Assembly: GCF_016616425.1 (NCBI RefSeq)
Contig: NZ_CP067101.1
Span: 6,014,001 to 6,078,000 of the forward strand
Direction: 5' to 3'
Source of the DNA: Bradyrhizobium diazoefficiens
Lineage (GTDB): Bacteria; Pseudomonadota; Alphaproteobacteria; Rhizobiales; Xanthobacteraceae
DNA: 64,000 nucleotides
A program made the translations under genes and the position numbers. Every line of letters starts with the position of its first letter. Position 1 is the first letter of the stretch. Below are positions 38,286-47,945 of the stretch, in pieces. The notes under the pieces are model-generated. The model did not search any database, was not told where the DNA came from, and worked only from the letters and a program-made list of their open reading frames with translations.

Positions 38286-38996
38286 ATGAGAAATCCTGGA
38301 GCCATCATCTTTGATTGGGGGAACACCCTTTGCGACTATCCATTACGGACCGAGGCCGAACAGATTGAGCTCTTGCATGATTTCCTCACTGATCCGTCCA
38401 GCTTTACAGATCTGGCCACTGTCTCAGCGCCGAGATCCATCGCTAGCGCAACGTTGCATGCGCTGAACAGAGAGCGCAATGATTGTCGTGTGGTTTCTTT
38501 CGTCGACCGGTTCAGATGCGCGTTGGCCCCCGACATTGATGACGCGGATGCAGCGCTACTCGAGCTGCGTCTCTGCAACAGAATCTTTGCTGGTGGCCAG
38601 CTCATGCCAGAAGCGGACAAAGTGATGACTGCGGTTCACCGCATGGGCTACCGGACGGCGATCTTGTCCAATACGCCTTGGGGAACGAGCCATAGGTTGT
38701 GGCGAGCCGAGGTCGCTCGGCACACAAATGTCAGCCGCAACTGCGATCTGGTCATGTTCTGCGGCGATTGCGGCTATCGCAAACCCAGCCACGTCGCTTT
38801 TGACGCATGTTTTGACTTTTTGCGAGAGGCGCCAGACAAGGTCATGATGGTAGGTGACAGCTTTCGCTCGGATGTTCTGGGCGCACGCGGCGCGGGATGC
38901 CGAGCAATCTGGTTTTGCCGTGACGCCTCGTTGCCAAAGGAAGACCGGGTCGCTGTCATCACGATGCTCGATGACATCATTGCGCTCCTCGGCTAG
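38286..38996 (+). CDS. HAD-superfamily hydrolase
   Basis: 236 residues from the ATG at 38286, two bases after the PurC-like stop. Motif I is IIFDWGNTL, where the first Asp is the nucleophile but the usual second Asp is replaced by Asn (DWGNT instead of DxDGT), as in some non-standard HADs. Motif II is TAILSNTPW, motif III includes the Lys of GYRKPSHVAF, and motif IV is MMVGDSFRSDVLGA. The enzyme is probably a small-molecule phosphatase working with the PurC-like ligase. Substrate unknown. Confidence 0.82.
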   Translation: MRNPGAIIFDWGNTLCDYPLRTEAEQIELLHDFLTDPSSFTDLATVSAPRSIASATLHALNRERNDCRVVSFVDRFRCALAPDIDDADAALLELRLCNRIFAGGQLMPEADKVMTAVHRMGYRTAILSNTPWGTSHRLWRAEVARHTNVSRNCDLVMFCGDCGYRKPSHVAFDACFDFLREAPDKVMMVGDSFRSDVLGARGAGCRAIWFCRDASLPKEDRVAVITMLDDIIALLG

Positions 38997-39127
38997 GGCG
39001 CATAAGCAGTATCGGTCACTCCATTTCTGGCGGAAGTGCTGGTGACTTCGGATGCCTCTACGCCACGCTGCGATTGAGCCCTACAGCTGGTGCGCTGGGA
39101 AACCGGCAAGGAGTAGGTGGTGAAAGT
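38997..39127 (+). other. short spacer between HAD gene and IS110 remnant
   Basis: No feature seen. Confidence 0.4.
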
Positions 39128-39480
39128 CTACTGACAAGTGGGAGTAGGCGCCGCTCTTCTCTTCTCCGGCACGAAGCGCATGCTTGGCCGCGTCACCGCC
39201 TCGCAGATTGCTTCTGCATCGGCCGCATCGTTCTTACCGCGCTTGAAGCACGCCTTCACGTCGCTCGGCGGCACCAGCCTGACCTGGTGGCCGAGCGCGA
39301 TCAATTGGCGCGCCCGATGGCGCAGTCTCGCACGGATGAGGCACGGAGCGAGCCCAGCTAAGCACGCCAGCAGATCGACCGGTCGCGTAGAAGAGCTGAC
39401 GCCGCCTCGATGGCCACAATCACTTGCCACAACGCGTTCTCGGTCTGACATTCTGAGACGGCATCGAGGTCAGTCAACCC
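39128..39480 (-). mobile_element. remnant of an IS110-family transposase gene
   Basis: A minus-strand frame reads IALGHQVRLVPPSDVKAC, then KRGKNDAADAEAICEA and RPSMRFVPEK, the DEDD-domain part of IS110 transposases. The upstream part is in a different frame and the C-terminal half is missing. It directly precedes the duplicated P450 upstream region, so an IS110-type element may have taken part in that duplication. Confidence 0.8.
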
Positions 39481-39524
39481 ACAGCCACGGCCTCCTGACC
39501 AGCCAAGCCGTCACCAGAAATCAG

Positions 39525-39809
39525 CGATAGCTCGCGATGACGCTGCAACGATCTGAGCGGGTGTGCGGGGAACGATTATAGCAGTGAACGCAAGCTCACG
39601 CCCTCCCAATCATGATAGGGGCGCTGCGCTCCGGCTTGCGATATTGTTCGACCATTCGAACCGATCAATTGCTCGCAAGCAAAAGCGCCGCAGCCGGCAG
39701 GGAATGATGGGTCGGTCCATTCAAAAATCGTGGGACGCTCTCAGAGCTGCCGTGGGAACTCGCCCAGGCGAGCGAAAGCAAGATGAGAGGTTAAGGCCGG
39801 AGGGCGATC
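39525..39809 (+). repeat. P450 upstream region, parent of the copy at 24150
   Basis: Homologous to 24150-24440. It contains the P450 promoter, since the relationship continues into the first codons of the gene. Conserved blocks between the copies may include regulatory sites. No -24/-12 motif with correct spacing is conserved in both. Confidence 0.75.
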
Positions 39810-41051
39810 ATGAATACAATGTTGGCAGGTCACGCGCGCGAGGGAGCATATGATGTTCTTCTGAGCGATCTGGATGTCAGCGACGTCAAGCGCTTTCAGG
39901 ATGACAGTATTTGGCCCTACTTCGAGCGGTTACGAAGGGAAGATCCCATCCACTACTGTCAAGATAGTTCCTATGGTCCCTATTGGTCTATAACACAATA
40001 CCACGACATCGTTGCAGTAGACATGACTCACGGAGTGTTCTCGTCGGAGCGAGGCGTCACGATCGTCGATTCTCCGGAGGAATATTGGACTCCTAGTTTC
40101 ATTAAGATGGGTCCTCCGAAACATGGCGAGCAGCGCAACACGATCAGTCCGATAGTGGCGCCGGAGAACCTGGCCAAGCTCGAAGGCTTGATCCGTCAGC
40201 GGGTCAAGGCCGTTCTGGAGGGCTTGCCGCGCAATGAAACCTTCGATTGGGTCGATAAGGTCTCGATCGAGTTGACGACGCAAATGTTGGCGACGCTGTT
40301 TGATTTTCCATTTGAGGATCGGCGGCTGCTGACTTATTGGTCGGACGTTGCCGCCACAACTCCGCGTACTGGCCACGAGATCGACACCTGGGAGAAGCGA
40401 CGCGCCGTCCTGTCCGGGTGCTTGGACTATTTCACAAAACTTTGGAACGAGCGCAAAAATGCCCAGCCACGCGCAGACTTGATTTCGATGATGGCGCACT
40501 CACCAGCGACTCGGAATATGGAGCCACGTGAGTTCCTAGGCAACCTCATACTGCTGATCGTGGGCGGAAACGACACCACGCGCAATTCGATGAGTGGAAG
40601 CGTATTGTTCATGAACCAGACTCCATCCGAGCTGCGGAAGCTCCGCGAGAATCCGGCGCTCGTGTCGAGCGCCGTCTCCGAGATCATACGCTACCAGACG
40701 CCGATCGCACACATGCGCCGCACTGCGATGGCCGATGTCGTGATACGTAACAAGCAAATCAGACGAGGTGATAAGGTCGTCATGTGGTACATTTCCGGGA
40801 ATCGGGACGATGAGGCCATCGACCAGGCCGACAGGTTCATCATCGATCGGAAGAACCCACGGCAACATCTCTCGTTCGGGTTCGGTATCCATCGCTGTGT
40901 CGGAAGACACCTTGCGGAACTGCAGCTGAAGATCCTTTGGGAGGAGATGCTGAACAGGCGCCTGGACATCAAGGTCGTCGGCGAACCGCAACGCGTCGCA
41001 TCCAACTTCGTACGCGGTTATTCCGCCCTCCCGGTGCAGATGGCAGCTTAG
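39810..41051 (+). CDS. cytochrome P450 monooxygenase
   Basis: 413 residues, soluble bacterial type. I-helix oxygen-binding motif GGNDTTRN near residue 252, ExxR in EIIRYQTP, and the haem loop FGFGIHRCVGRHLAE with ligand Cys 363. An HGEQRN segment corresponds to the C-helix. It resembles the rhizobial symbiotic-plasmid P450 class around CYP127 and linalool or terpenoid-type CYPs rather than CYP112, CYP114 or CYP117 of the gibberellin operon, and none of the gibberellin genes are adjacent. No ferredoxin or reductase partner lies nearby. Its 5' region is duplicated at 24150. Confidence 0.93.
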   Translation: MNTMLAGHAREGAYDVLLSDLDVSDVKRFQDDSIWPYFERLRREDPIHYCQDSSYGPYWSITQYHDIVAVDMTHGVFSSERGVTIVDSPEEYWTPSFIKMGPPKHGEQRNTISPIVAPENLAKLEGLIRQRVKAVLEGLPRNETFDWVDKVSIELTTQMLATLFDFPFEDRRLLTYWSDVAATTPRTGHEIDTWEKRRAVLSGCLDYFTKLWNERKNAQPRADLISMMAHSPATRNMEPREFLGNLILLIVGGNDTTRNSMSGSVLFMNQTPSELRKLRENPALVSSAVSEIIRYQTPIAHMRRTAMADVVIRNKQIRRGDKVVMWYISGNRDDEAIDQADRFIIDRKNPRQHLSFGFGIHRCVGRHLAELQLKILWEEMLNRRLDIKVVGEPQRVASNFVRGYSALPVQMAA

Positions 41052-41301
41052 GGAAGAGGCTCCTCCTTGCGATCGATTTGGGAGCGAACCGAGCTTGTAA
41101 CCGTGAACCGGTCGGAACAGTCCACGGCTGGGAGAGGGTTCTCGCCATCTTCGAAAGCACCGGCGGGTGTCTAGGCGGCACCTGTCGACTATTCGATGAG
41201 TGCACTCCCGCCAACGCCGCCTACCAAAAAGCGACTTCATTCGGTAATGTCGGCGTGACGACGCTCAACGTCGTCACACGAAAAACATCGCGCAGTTTGC
41301 A

Positions 41302-41756
41302 GTTTTTCGTATTGGAGAGGCTCTCGCCTGGCCCCGTCCTTGGCCTCCCCCTTTTACCAGCGGATATCAGTTTCGACTTGTCGCCGCTGCCGAACGTGAA
41401 AGTGTCAGCGCCGTCACTGATCCCATTCCATACCACGGGCTCGGCGAGCGAGGCCAAAGCCCTTGACAACCCGATGCGGCATTGAGCTGGCCCGTCCACA
41501 CGGTCGTTGATCCGCAGCCCCCGAAGTTGACTGTAAAGCTGATCGCTGCACCGCTATTGGTTTGGGCCAGCCAGCCTGTCATCCCCTGAGGGGCGGCTTC
41601 GTCGCAGCTATTCGTTACGTTATAGGTGCCGGAAACGGCGCCCGTGCTCTGGTCGTAGCTGTTGACCGCCAGAACCGAGCCGCATTGGTTGTTCCATGTC
41701 CAGATCGGCTGCGCCCTGTGGACGTCCGGGCTGCGAGACCTTTCGTGATTGAACAA
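41302..41756 (-). pseudogene. avidin-family protein gene (bradavidin-like), frameshifted
   Basis: The minus-strand frame from 41705 reads IWTWNNQCGSVLAV, GAVSGTYNVTNSCDE, GMTGWLAQ and STTVWTGQLNAASG, closely parallel to bradavidin of Bradyrhizobium, a secreted biotin-binding protein. At about 41453 the frame is lost (after GLW); the rest, LASLAEPVVWNGISDGADTF and LSNTKN, continues in another frame. Comparison with bradavidin's GLWYLSLAEAVAWNG suggests a deletion of four bases. No signal peptide precedes the first strand. The gene is therefore broken at both ends, though the biotin-pocket strands are mostly kept. Confidence 0.85.
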
Positions 41757-41873
41757 GAGATCACTGTGCGGTCATGTGCTCAGCCTCGAGTGCGGGACTT
41801 GGCCGTTGGCAAACGCCCGGCTCCCTGCGCCATGCTTTCCTCAACAAAACGGCCCCTGCAGTAATGGAACATG

Positions 41874-42953
41874 TTATTTTCCTGTAGACGGCAGTGGCGT
41901 CATCTCGGTCCGGGTGGGCAGTATCGGATACTCAATCTTGGGCAGCTGCCCGGTCAGCGAATTCAGAAACGCGACAATATCGTCCTCTTCCTTATCGCCA
42001 AGCTTAGCGCCGAGCTGAACTTCAGCCATTACGGCGACAGCTTGCTTAAGGCTCCAAACCTGACCCGAATGGAAGTACGGCGGTCGCAATGCGACGTTGC
42101 GCAACGGTGCTGCACGAAACACGTATTCGTCGCTGGCCACTTTTGTGACGGAGGATCGACCCTTGTCGGCGGTCGGAAGCAAGCTTGTGCCTGGTCTTTC
42201 GACGGCGCCAAATGGAAAATAGTCCTGTCCGCCAACGTTGATACCATTGTGACAGGAGGAGCATCCTGTGTCCATGAATAGCTTCAATCCTGCTTTCTGC
42301 TGATCATTGAGAGCACTTGGATCGCCTTCAAGATACTGATCGAACGGGGCTGCGGGCGTAATGAGAATCGCTTCAAAGGCCTCGATCGCCCTCGCGAAGT
42401 TATCAAAGGTGACTGGCGATGCCTCGATTGGAAACGCTTTTTTGAACATCTCCCCATATTCGCTCATCGAGTTCAGCGTGTTGATTACATGATCTGGGGT
42501 CGCGTTCATTTCAACACTCGCCTGCACGGGGCCCTTTGCTTGCGCCTTGAGATCCGGCGCCCGCCCATCCCAGAACTGCGCCACATTGAAGACTGCGTTA
42601 TAGACGGTGGGGGCCCGACGTGGCCCTAGTTGCCAGCCGTGACCAACCGACGTCGGACCTGCATCGACTCCGCCTGTACCAAGATTGTGACAGGTATTGC
42701 AGCTAATAATACCGCTAACCGAGATTCGCGGATCGAAGAACAGCATCTTACCGAGCTCGACCTTCTCGTGGGTGACCGGGTTGTCCTTCACGGCGGGTAC
42801 GACCGAGGGAATCGGCTTAAACGTCCGCCTAGCAGTCTTCATCAAATCATCTTCCGCGCCAGCTTGTGACGAGACCAGTATCGCGATGGCCACAGCACAC
42901 AACTTGCGTACAAGGTGGTCTAGGATCGCGGGCTTCTCTTCAATAGGCATCAT
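41874..42953 (-). CDS. dihaem cytochrome c peroxidase
   Basis: 359 residues with an N-terminal export signal (KLCAVAIAILVSSQAGA). Two c-type haem sites are present: CNTCH at 85-89 and CSSCH at 231-235. ELGKMLFFDPRIS, RRAPTVYNAVFN and FWDGRAPDL are typical of the bacterial CCP/MauG family. The enzyme reduces hydrogen peroxide in the periplasm with electrons from cytochromes, useful in microaerobic bacteroids. It stands alone on the minus strand; no anaerobox or sigma-54 site was recognised upstream. Confidence 0.93.
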   Translation of the reverse strand: MMPIEEKPAILDHLVRKLCAVAIAILVSSQAGAEDDLMKTARRTFKPIPSVVPAVKDNPVTHEKVELGKMLFFDPRISVSGIISCNTCHNLGTGGVDAGPTSVGHGWQLGPRRAPTVYNAVFNVAQFWDGRAPDLKAQAKGPVQASVEMNATPDHVINTLNSMSEYGEMFKKAFPIEASPVTFDNFARAIEAFEAILITPAAPFDQYLEGDPSALNDQQKAGLKLFMDTGCSSCHNGINVGGQDYFPFGAVERPGTSLLPTADKGRSSVTKVASDEYVFRAAPLRNVALRPPYFHSGQVWSLKQAVAVMAEVQLGAKLGDKEEDDIVAFLNSLTGQLPKIEYPILPTRTEMTPLPSTGK

Positions 42954-44020
42954 CGGGACAAGTTCTCCGGGGAATTGGACTCCATGACGCCGTGTTCGTC
43001 GCCGCTGGCGTTAAACGCACCTGCAGCCCACCTGACGTTCATGCTCGGGGCGCGGCAGATCATCACAATAGAACGACGCGCTTCAGTCTTTGCTCATGCA
43101 TAGTTCTTTCGAAAAGCCGCAGATCTTTCCGAGTTGTTCGCTGGCACAGGTGCTGTCGATCTGCACGGCGTTTGCCCGGCTCCTGCAGTTGCATCCTATG
43201 CTGTACTTGGCTTAAATCCAGTCGCGCGAAAACACTCCGCCACACGCGAAAGCGCGTCACGTGATACCAGCGGCTAGTTATGTGGCTTCCAGTGCCAATA
43301 TGCGCGACGTTGAGAATCATTGCAGCATTCGGCATGTTCGTCGGGATCAGCCGGCGCCCTTTAGACGAACTGCCCAACGTCGGCATTCCAGTTGGGACAA
43401 GACTGGTAATGGTCCACTTCCTTCCGGTCTATGGCTCTAGGTTACGAGCGCACGTAGATCCGCAAGGAGCCGACAACCGGCTTGATGGAGACGATAGCGC
43501 GCACCCGGTCCTCCATCCTTTCAGAGGACCCGGGACGGGAACAGCAAGTCTCGTACCAGGTCCGGCACCCGCCGTTCCACTCAGAAACAAGCGCTTGAGA
43601 ACTCGACGAGCAATTGCGGCATCACGCGATTGAAACAATCGCGACCCACGTCGGAAATTGGACACCACCATTTGCAACAGCTGAGACATCGGTGGTATCG
43701 AGCGGACGCGGCTGGAGATGTCTTTGCTCGCTATAGATGTGCGAGAGCGGTGCACATATTGCAATCAACGATCCCAGCGTTCACCTGGAATATGGACACG
43801 TCCGCCAGATTGGATAAATCATGTCTTACCACACCATGAGTTGAGCCGAGTCAAAAGGCCAGGATTTACCCAGACCGAGCAACGCAGGAAGCTGCGCGCT
43901 GATGAGGTTTTCTGGTCGTCACCCGCGTACGCTCTGCGACTTACCGCCAATCAACGACAATGTCCTGCGCTTGGCGGTTAACCGTAGCGCGTGGGTTATT
44001 TGGGAATACGCTACGTGTCG
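42954..44020 (+). other. 1.07-kb region without a recognised gene
   Basis: Several 70-117 codon frames without motifs. CGGTGCACATATTGCA at 43748 has sigma-54 spacing but weak -24 match and sits far from any start. The leader repeat of the PEP mutase gene begins at 44021. Confidence 0.4.
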
Positions 44021-44182
44021 GTCAACTACCAACGCTGGTGATTGATCAAGATGACAGAAGCATGTCAGTTTTCGACTGAGCTGCGGGATTGCGCAAACGC
44101 TTTAGCCATCGATAACTCGACTAAGGACGCACTGTGCCCCCGACAGGTCAACGCACCTGCAAGGATTCGGCATGCAATATCA
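44021..44182 (+). repeat. leader repeat copy 1, upstream of the PEP mutase-like gene
   Basis: Begins GTCAACTACCAACGCTGGTG and ATTGATCAAG, and ends at GGATTCGGCATGCAAT, the gene start. The same opening and the same ending around an ATGCAA occur at 48393 and, more diverged, at 49573. Confidence 0.65.
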
Positions 44183-45107
44183 ACCACAATCGGCGGTCGT
44201 CAATCGACCCGAGCGAAGCGCAGGCACCTCATTTTCACAAGTTCTGCGCAATGAAATCTGCTCCAGGAGCACCCTGTCATTCTTGATGGAGGCTCATGAT
44301 GCGCTATCGGGAGCGATTGCCAAGCGCGCAGGCTTCAAGAGCCTGTGGGCGTCGGGCCTGTCTATTGCCAGCTCGCTCGGCTACCGCGATGCCAACGAGG
44401 CTTCTTGGAGCCAACTCGTCGACGTGGTCGAGCGCATAGTGGATTCGACCGAATTGCCTGTTCTCGTTGACGGCGATGGTGGGTTCGGGAATTTCAACAA
44501 TGCGCGCTTGCTGGCACGCAAACTCCATCAGCGTGGCGCCGCCGGGATTGCGCTTGAGGACAGCTGCTTTCCAAAGATAAACTCGTTTGTTGGCGATCGG
44601 CATGCCCTGGCCGACGTCGATGAATTTTCCGGCCGCCTGCGGGCAGTGAAAGATACAGTCGCGGACGACTTGGTCCTGGTGGCCAGGACCGAAGCGCTGA
44701 TAGCCGGCCATGGCATGGACGAAGCTATTCTGCGAGCCAGCGCTTACGCCGAGGCCGGTGCCGACGCGATCCTCATTCATTCGCGCAAGAACAGCGCGGA
44801 CGAAATCCTGTCCTTTGCAGCTGCCTGGCGAAATCGCCTGCCTGTCGTGATCGTTCCAACGAAATACTATCGAACATCTGTCTCTGCATACCGAGATGCC
44901 GGTATCTCCACCGTAGTCTGGGCCAACCACTCCATGCGTGCCGCCACAGCAGCAATGGGGAACGTGTGCGGCCGTATCATCGCCGAGGAAAGCATTGCCG
45001 GCATTGAGCTAGATATTGCGACACTCGACGAGGTTTTCGATTTGTTGAGGTACGACGAACTCGCCTGTGCCGAGACGAGATATCTCCCTCCTGACCAACA
45101 GCAATAG
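44172..45107 (+). CDS. phosphoenolpyruvate mutase-like protein
   Basis: 311 residues from the ATG at 44172, preceded by AAGGA. Isocitrate lyase/PEP mutase superfamily. FLMEAHDALSG, WASGLSIASSLGYRDANEASW, VDGDGGFGNFNNAR (metal-binding Asp 100 and 102) and EDSCFPKINS at 129-138 follow PEP mutase rather than isocitrate lyase or methylisocitrate lyase. The diagnostic EDK-x5-NS motif has Ser for Lys at 131, while the catalytic Lys 135 and Asn 137 positions are kept. PEP mutase makes phosphonopyruvate, the entry to all C-P bond natural products. No phosphonopyruvate decarboxylase is nearby; an aminotransferase follows 335 bp downstream. Confidence 0.82.
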   Translation: MQYQPQSAVVNRPERSAGTSFSQVLRNEICSRSTLSFLMEAHDALSGAIAKRAGFKSLWASGLSIASSLGYRDANEASWSQLVDVVERIVDSTELPVLVDGDGGFGNFNNARLLARKLHQRGAAGIALEDSCFPKINSFVGDRHALADVDEFSGRLRAVKDTVADDLVLVARTEALIAGHGMDEAILRASAYAEAGADAILIHSRKNSADEILSFAAAWRNRLPVVIVPTKYYRTSVSAYRDAGISTVVWANHSMRAATAAMGNVCGRIIAEESIAGIELDIATLDEVFDLLRYDELACAETRYLPPDQQQ

Positions 45108-45442
45108 GTCTCGTCCGTCCAGCACGATAGTCGTCTTGGATGGACACCTGTCGTGCAATCGCACCCAATGCAGTCTCGACCAAAGACTTTGTTGGCCTTC
45201 CTGATCTTGGAGGCATCATCAAGTGGTGTGCCGGCGCGATGACCTCTACACCACCCGCCGTGTGGTGCCCGATCGGTTCATCAGTCTCGACGGCTAGGCA
45301 CCAGAGGGGAGCTAAGAGTTCATTTCGCCCACCGAGGACGGCCGACCAGAGGGTGAATTGCCTCTGGTGAGCCGCATCGCTCGCCTTCATGGTGTCTCAG
45401 GCAAACTTCAACCATAGACGACTTGTTGAGAGGAACGCGCTC

Positions 45443-46633
45443 ATGTTGGCGCAACGGATAGCCTTATTCAAATCCTCCGGCACTGCCGCGGCGAGGATCG
45501 CGGCCAAAGCAGCTGCTGCGAACGGCAGGGATATCATCGATTTGACCGCTGGAGAGATCTGGAGCGAGCTCGCGCCATCGGTGCGCGTCGGTGCTATCGC
45601 CGCGATAAATCGCAATTTCAACCGCTACACCGATACAGTCGGGCTGCTAGAGTTGCGCCAGGCGCTTGCCGGCAAGATTTCCGCCGAGACCGCTCAGCCC
45701 TGGTCGGTCGACGAAATTGCGGTGACGAGCGGTGCCAAGCAAGCGCTCTTCAATGCGGCCATGGCTCTTCTGTCGCCCGGGGACGAAGTGTTGATTCCAG
45801 CCCCCTACTGGACCACTTTCCCAGCCCAAGCCGTCATTGCCGGCGGTACACCGGTCTTTGTCGAGACTCGGAATAGCAACTATGTGCCGCGGCTTACGGA
45901 CCTCGCGGCAGCGGTTACGTCAAAGACCAAGGCGATCGTGGTTAACACGCCAAACAATCCGACCGGCACGATCTATGATCGCGACACGCTGGCTGGCATT
46001 GCCCAGCTCGCCATTGATCGGGATCTCTGGATCATCTTCGATGAATGCTACGGGGCTTTCGCCCACGACCCGCATACCCATCAATCGATCGTCTCGCTAG
46101 CGCCCGGGGCACGCGATCGTACTTTGGTCGTAAATTCGTTTTCCAAGTCGTTAGCCCTGACTGGCTGGCGGATTGGTTATCTCGCCGGACCCGTGCCTGT
46201 CATTAACGCGGTCAAAGCGCTGCAAAGCCATACTACTTCCAATCCCAATGTCATTGCACAGCATGCGCTGCTCCACTTCCTGGAGCGCGGCGACGCTGCC
46301 TTCCAACTGCACCTCCAGCGCCGGGTCACCAAAGCGCGAGCGCGCGGGCTATCGATCCTTTCAGCGCTGACATTGGTGCCTCGACCCGCTGCTCAGGGCG
46401 GCTTCTACTTCTATCTTGATCTTACCGAATTGCAGCGGCGTGCCAATCGCAATGGCCGCGACATCAACGCCGATGACGTCGTGAACGCCTTGCTGGTGGA
46501 GGCTGGTGTCGCAACGGTTTCCGGCACAACCTTTGGAGACCCCGCCGGGATCCGCCTCTCCTACGGCATTGACCTGGAATTGCTTGACCAAGGCTTGCAA
46601 CGTTTGACCGCGGCTCTCAACGCGTGGAACTGA
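45443..46633 (+). CDS. class I aminotransferase
   Basis: 396 residues from the ATG at 45443, preceded by GAGG. Fold-type I PLP enzyme close to the aspartate/aromatic class: LTAGEIW, RYTDTVGLLELRQAL, NTPNNPTGTIY (168-178), FDECYGAF with Asp 200, and NSFSKSLALTGWRIGYLAG with the Schiff-base Lys 235. The usual substrate-binding Arg near the end is within GIRLSYGID. Placed after a PEP mutase homologue, it could convert phosphonopyruvate to phosphonoalanine, as some PEP mutase clusters do; this is inference. A general role in amino-acid turnover is equally possible. Confidence 0.88.
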   Translation: MLAQRIALFKSSGTAAARIAAKAAAANGRDIIDLTAGEIWSELAPSVRVGAIAAINRNFNRYTDTVGLLELRQALAGKISAETAQPWSVDEIAVTSGAKQALFNAAMALLSPGDEVLIPAPYWTTFPAQAVIAGGTPVFVETRNSNYVPRLTDLAAAVTSKTKAIVVNTPNNPTGTIYDRDTLAGIAQLAIDRDLWIIFDECYGAFAHDPHTHQSIVSLAPGARDRTLVVNSFSKSLALTGWRIGYLAGPVPVINAVKALQSHTTSNPNVIAQHALLHFLERGDAAFQLHLQRRVTKARARGLSILSALTLVPRPAAQGGFYFYLDLTELQRRANRNGRDINADDVVNALLVEAGVATVSGTTFGDPAGIRLSYGIDLELLDQGLQRLTAALNAWN

Positions 46634-46950
46634 ACATCGCTGCAGCAAAATGCCTGTAATTCAGGAGACTCTAGAGGTACGCCAAATTCCAAACCGCGCC
46701 CTGCGCTGGTTGGGCGATCGTCTCTCGCTCCGGTCAACACCCGGCCAAGGCCGCTAGCCCACGGCATGGCACACAGATCTTGCACACCGCACGCGTGTGT
46801 GGGTCAAACGCGTCCCTTTGGAATTCGCTCCCGGCTTCCGAGCGACGGTTCGAAGGAGCCAATGCTGGCTCTGCACGTTTGACCCCAACCTCCTATCTTC
46901 CTCACGTCGCAAACACCCTTACTCGTGACAAAGGCGACTAGACTAGCTTG
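46634..46950 (+). other. intergenic, no recognised gene
   Basis: Contains a TGGCAC...TTGCA pair at about 46767 whose spacing is two bases too long for a sigma-54 promoter. Nothing else was identified. Confidence 0.4.
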
Positions 46951-47945
46951 ACTACGTTACATTGAATTTTGCCCCGAAGTCTTATCCAATCCTGGGTTCG
47001 CCCTGGATATTGGATTTGCCCGGTTGGGCGGTTGTAGCGGCGGGAGCTGGCGCGGAGCGTTCGGCATAGCGCAGCGCCAGATTCGGCGCGGGTGGCAGGT
47101 TATGGCGAATTCGGACGGCGTCTTCCATCCGAGTTGCGACTCTGGTCGTGCGTCGTTGTAATCTGCCCACCAGCATTTGCGCCCGATGCGGGCCTGGGCC
47201 AACGACGTCAACAGCGTCCACAATTCATCCCACAGCCGGCGATTGAGGCTCTCGATGCGGGCATTCTGCATTTTACCTGGCGCGATGTAGTGCCATGCGA
47301 CGCGGCGCTGGTGGGCCAGGGCGGCGTTGCCAGTGAGCTCGCTGCCATTGTCGCGGACCACCATCTTCGGCTTGTCACGCTCGACCACAAGCCGGTCCAG
47401 TTCCCGCGCCACCGGGGTGCCGGAGAGCGAAGCATCGGCCGGCAGACACTCGCGGGTGCAGTCGTCGACCACGGTCAGGATGCGGAAGTGGTGGCCGTCC
47501 GTAAGCTGATCCGACACAAAGCCGAGGGGTCAGCGGTCGTTCGGCGCCATCGGCGCGCCGCGTGGGCGACAGCTTTCCGCTTGGCCGTCGGCGTCACCAT
47601 TTCTTTCTCAAGAGCCCCTTCAGCGCCGCATTGTCCAGCGTGGCGTCGACCAGCAACCGCTTCGGCCGCGTGTTCCCGGCCTCCCGCGACTTCAGCCGCT
47701 TGGCCTCCGAGACCTCCAGCCGCCGAACTTCGCCTTCCATTTTTAGATGCCGCCATCGCTGACGCCATGCTTGCGGCACCGATCGGCGACCGAAACGCCG
47801 GCCTCATGCTCCTTCAAAATCCCGATGATCTGCTCTTCCGAAAAGCGGCGGCTCTGGTCCTTGTATCGGCCAGAACGAACTGCACACTGATTAAGCCCGC
47901 GGGGCAAGGTCAACGTCCTTTCGTCGAGTCATCTTGCGCCTTTTG
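46951..47945 (-). mobile_element. degenerate IS3-family element (IS407-like group)
   Basis: On the minus strand, an OrfA-like stretch (RRFSEEQIIGILKEHEAGV, VADRCRKHGVSD, then a stop and KWKAKFGG with EVSEAKRL) is followed in another frame by an OrfB core: ILTVVDDCTRECL, MVVRDNGSELTGNAALAH, GKMQNARIESLNRRLWDELW and PESQLGWKTPSEFA. At least one stop and one frameshift break it, and part of OrfB's N-terminus is missing. Clear terminal repeats were not found. Confidence 0.82.

Noticed and set aside
39810..41051. P450 as CYP112 of the gibberellin operon
   Set aside because: Sequence differs from the CYP112 pattern and none of the other operon genes (CYP114, ferredoxin, CYP117, synthases) are adjacent.
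43748..43763. CGGTGCACATATTGCA as promoter of the PEP mutase gene
   Set aside because: Correct spacing but poor -24 match, and about 410 bp from the start codon with no activator site.
44063..44086. GTCAGTTTTCGACTGAGCT as a tts box upstream of the PEP mutase gene
   Set aside because: One base short in the core and AAGCT is replaced by GAGCT; the match is too weak and the other leader copies do not keep it.
44172..45107. Isocitrate or methylisocitrate lyase
   Set aside because: The KKCGH lyase motif is absent, while the PEP mutase pattern FPKINS and WASGLS are present.
46767..46785. TGGCAC...TTGCA as a sigma-54 promoter
   Set aside because: Spacing between GG and GC is 12 nt, not 10, and only an IS remnant follows.
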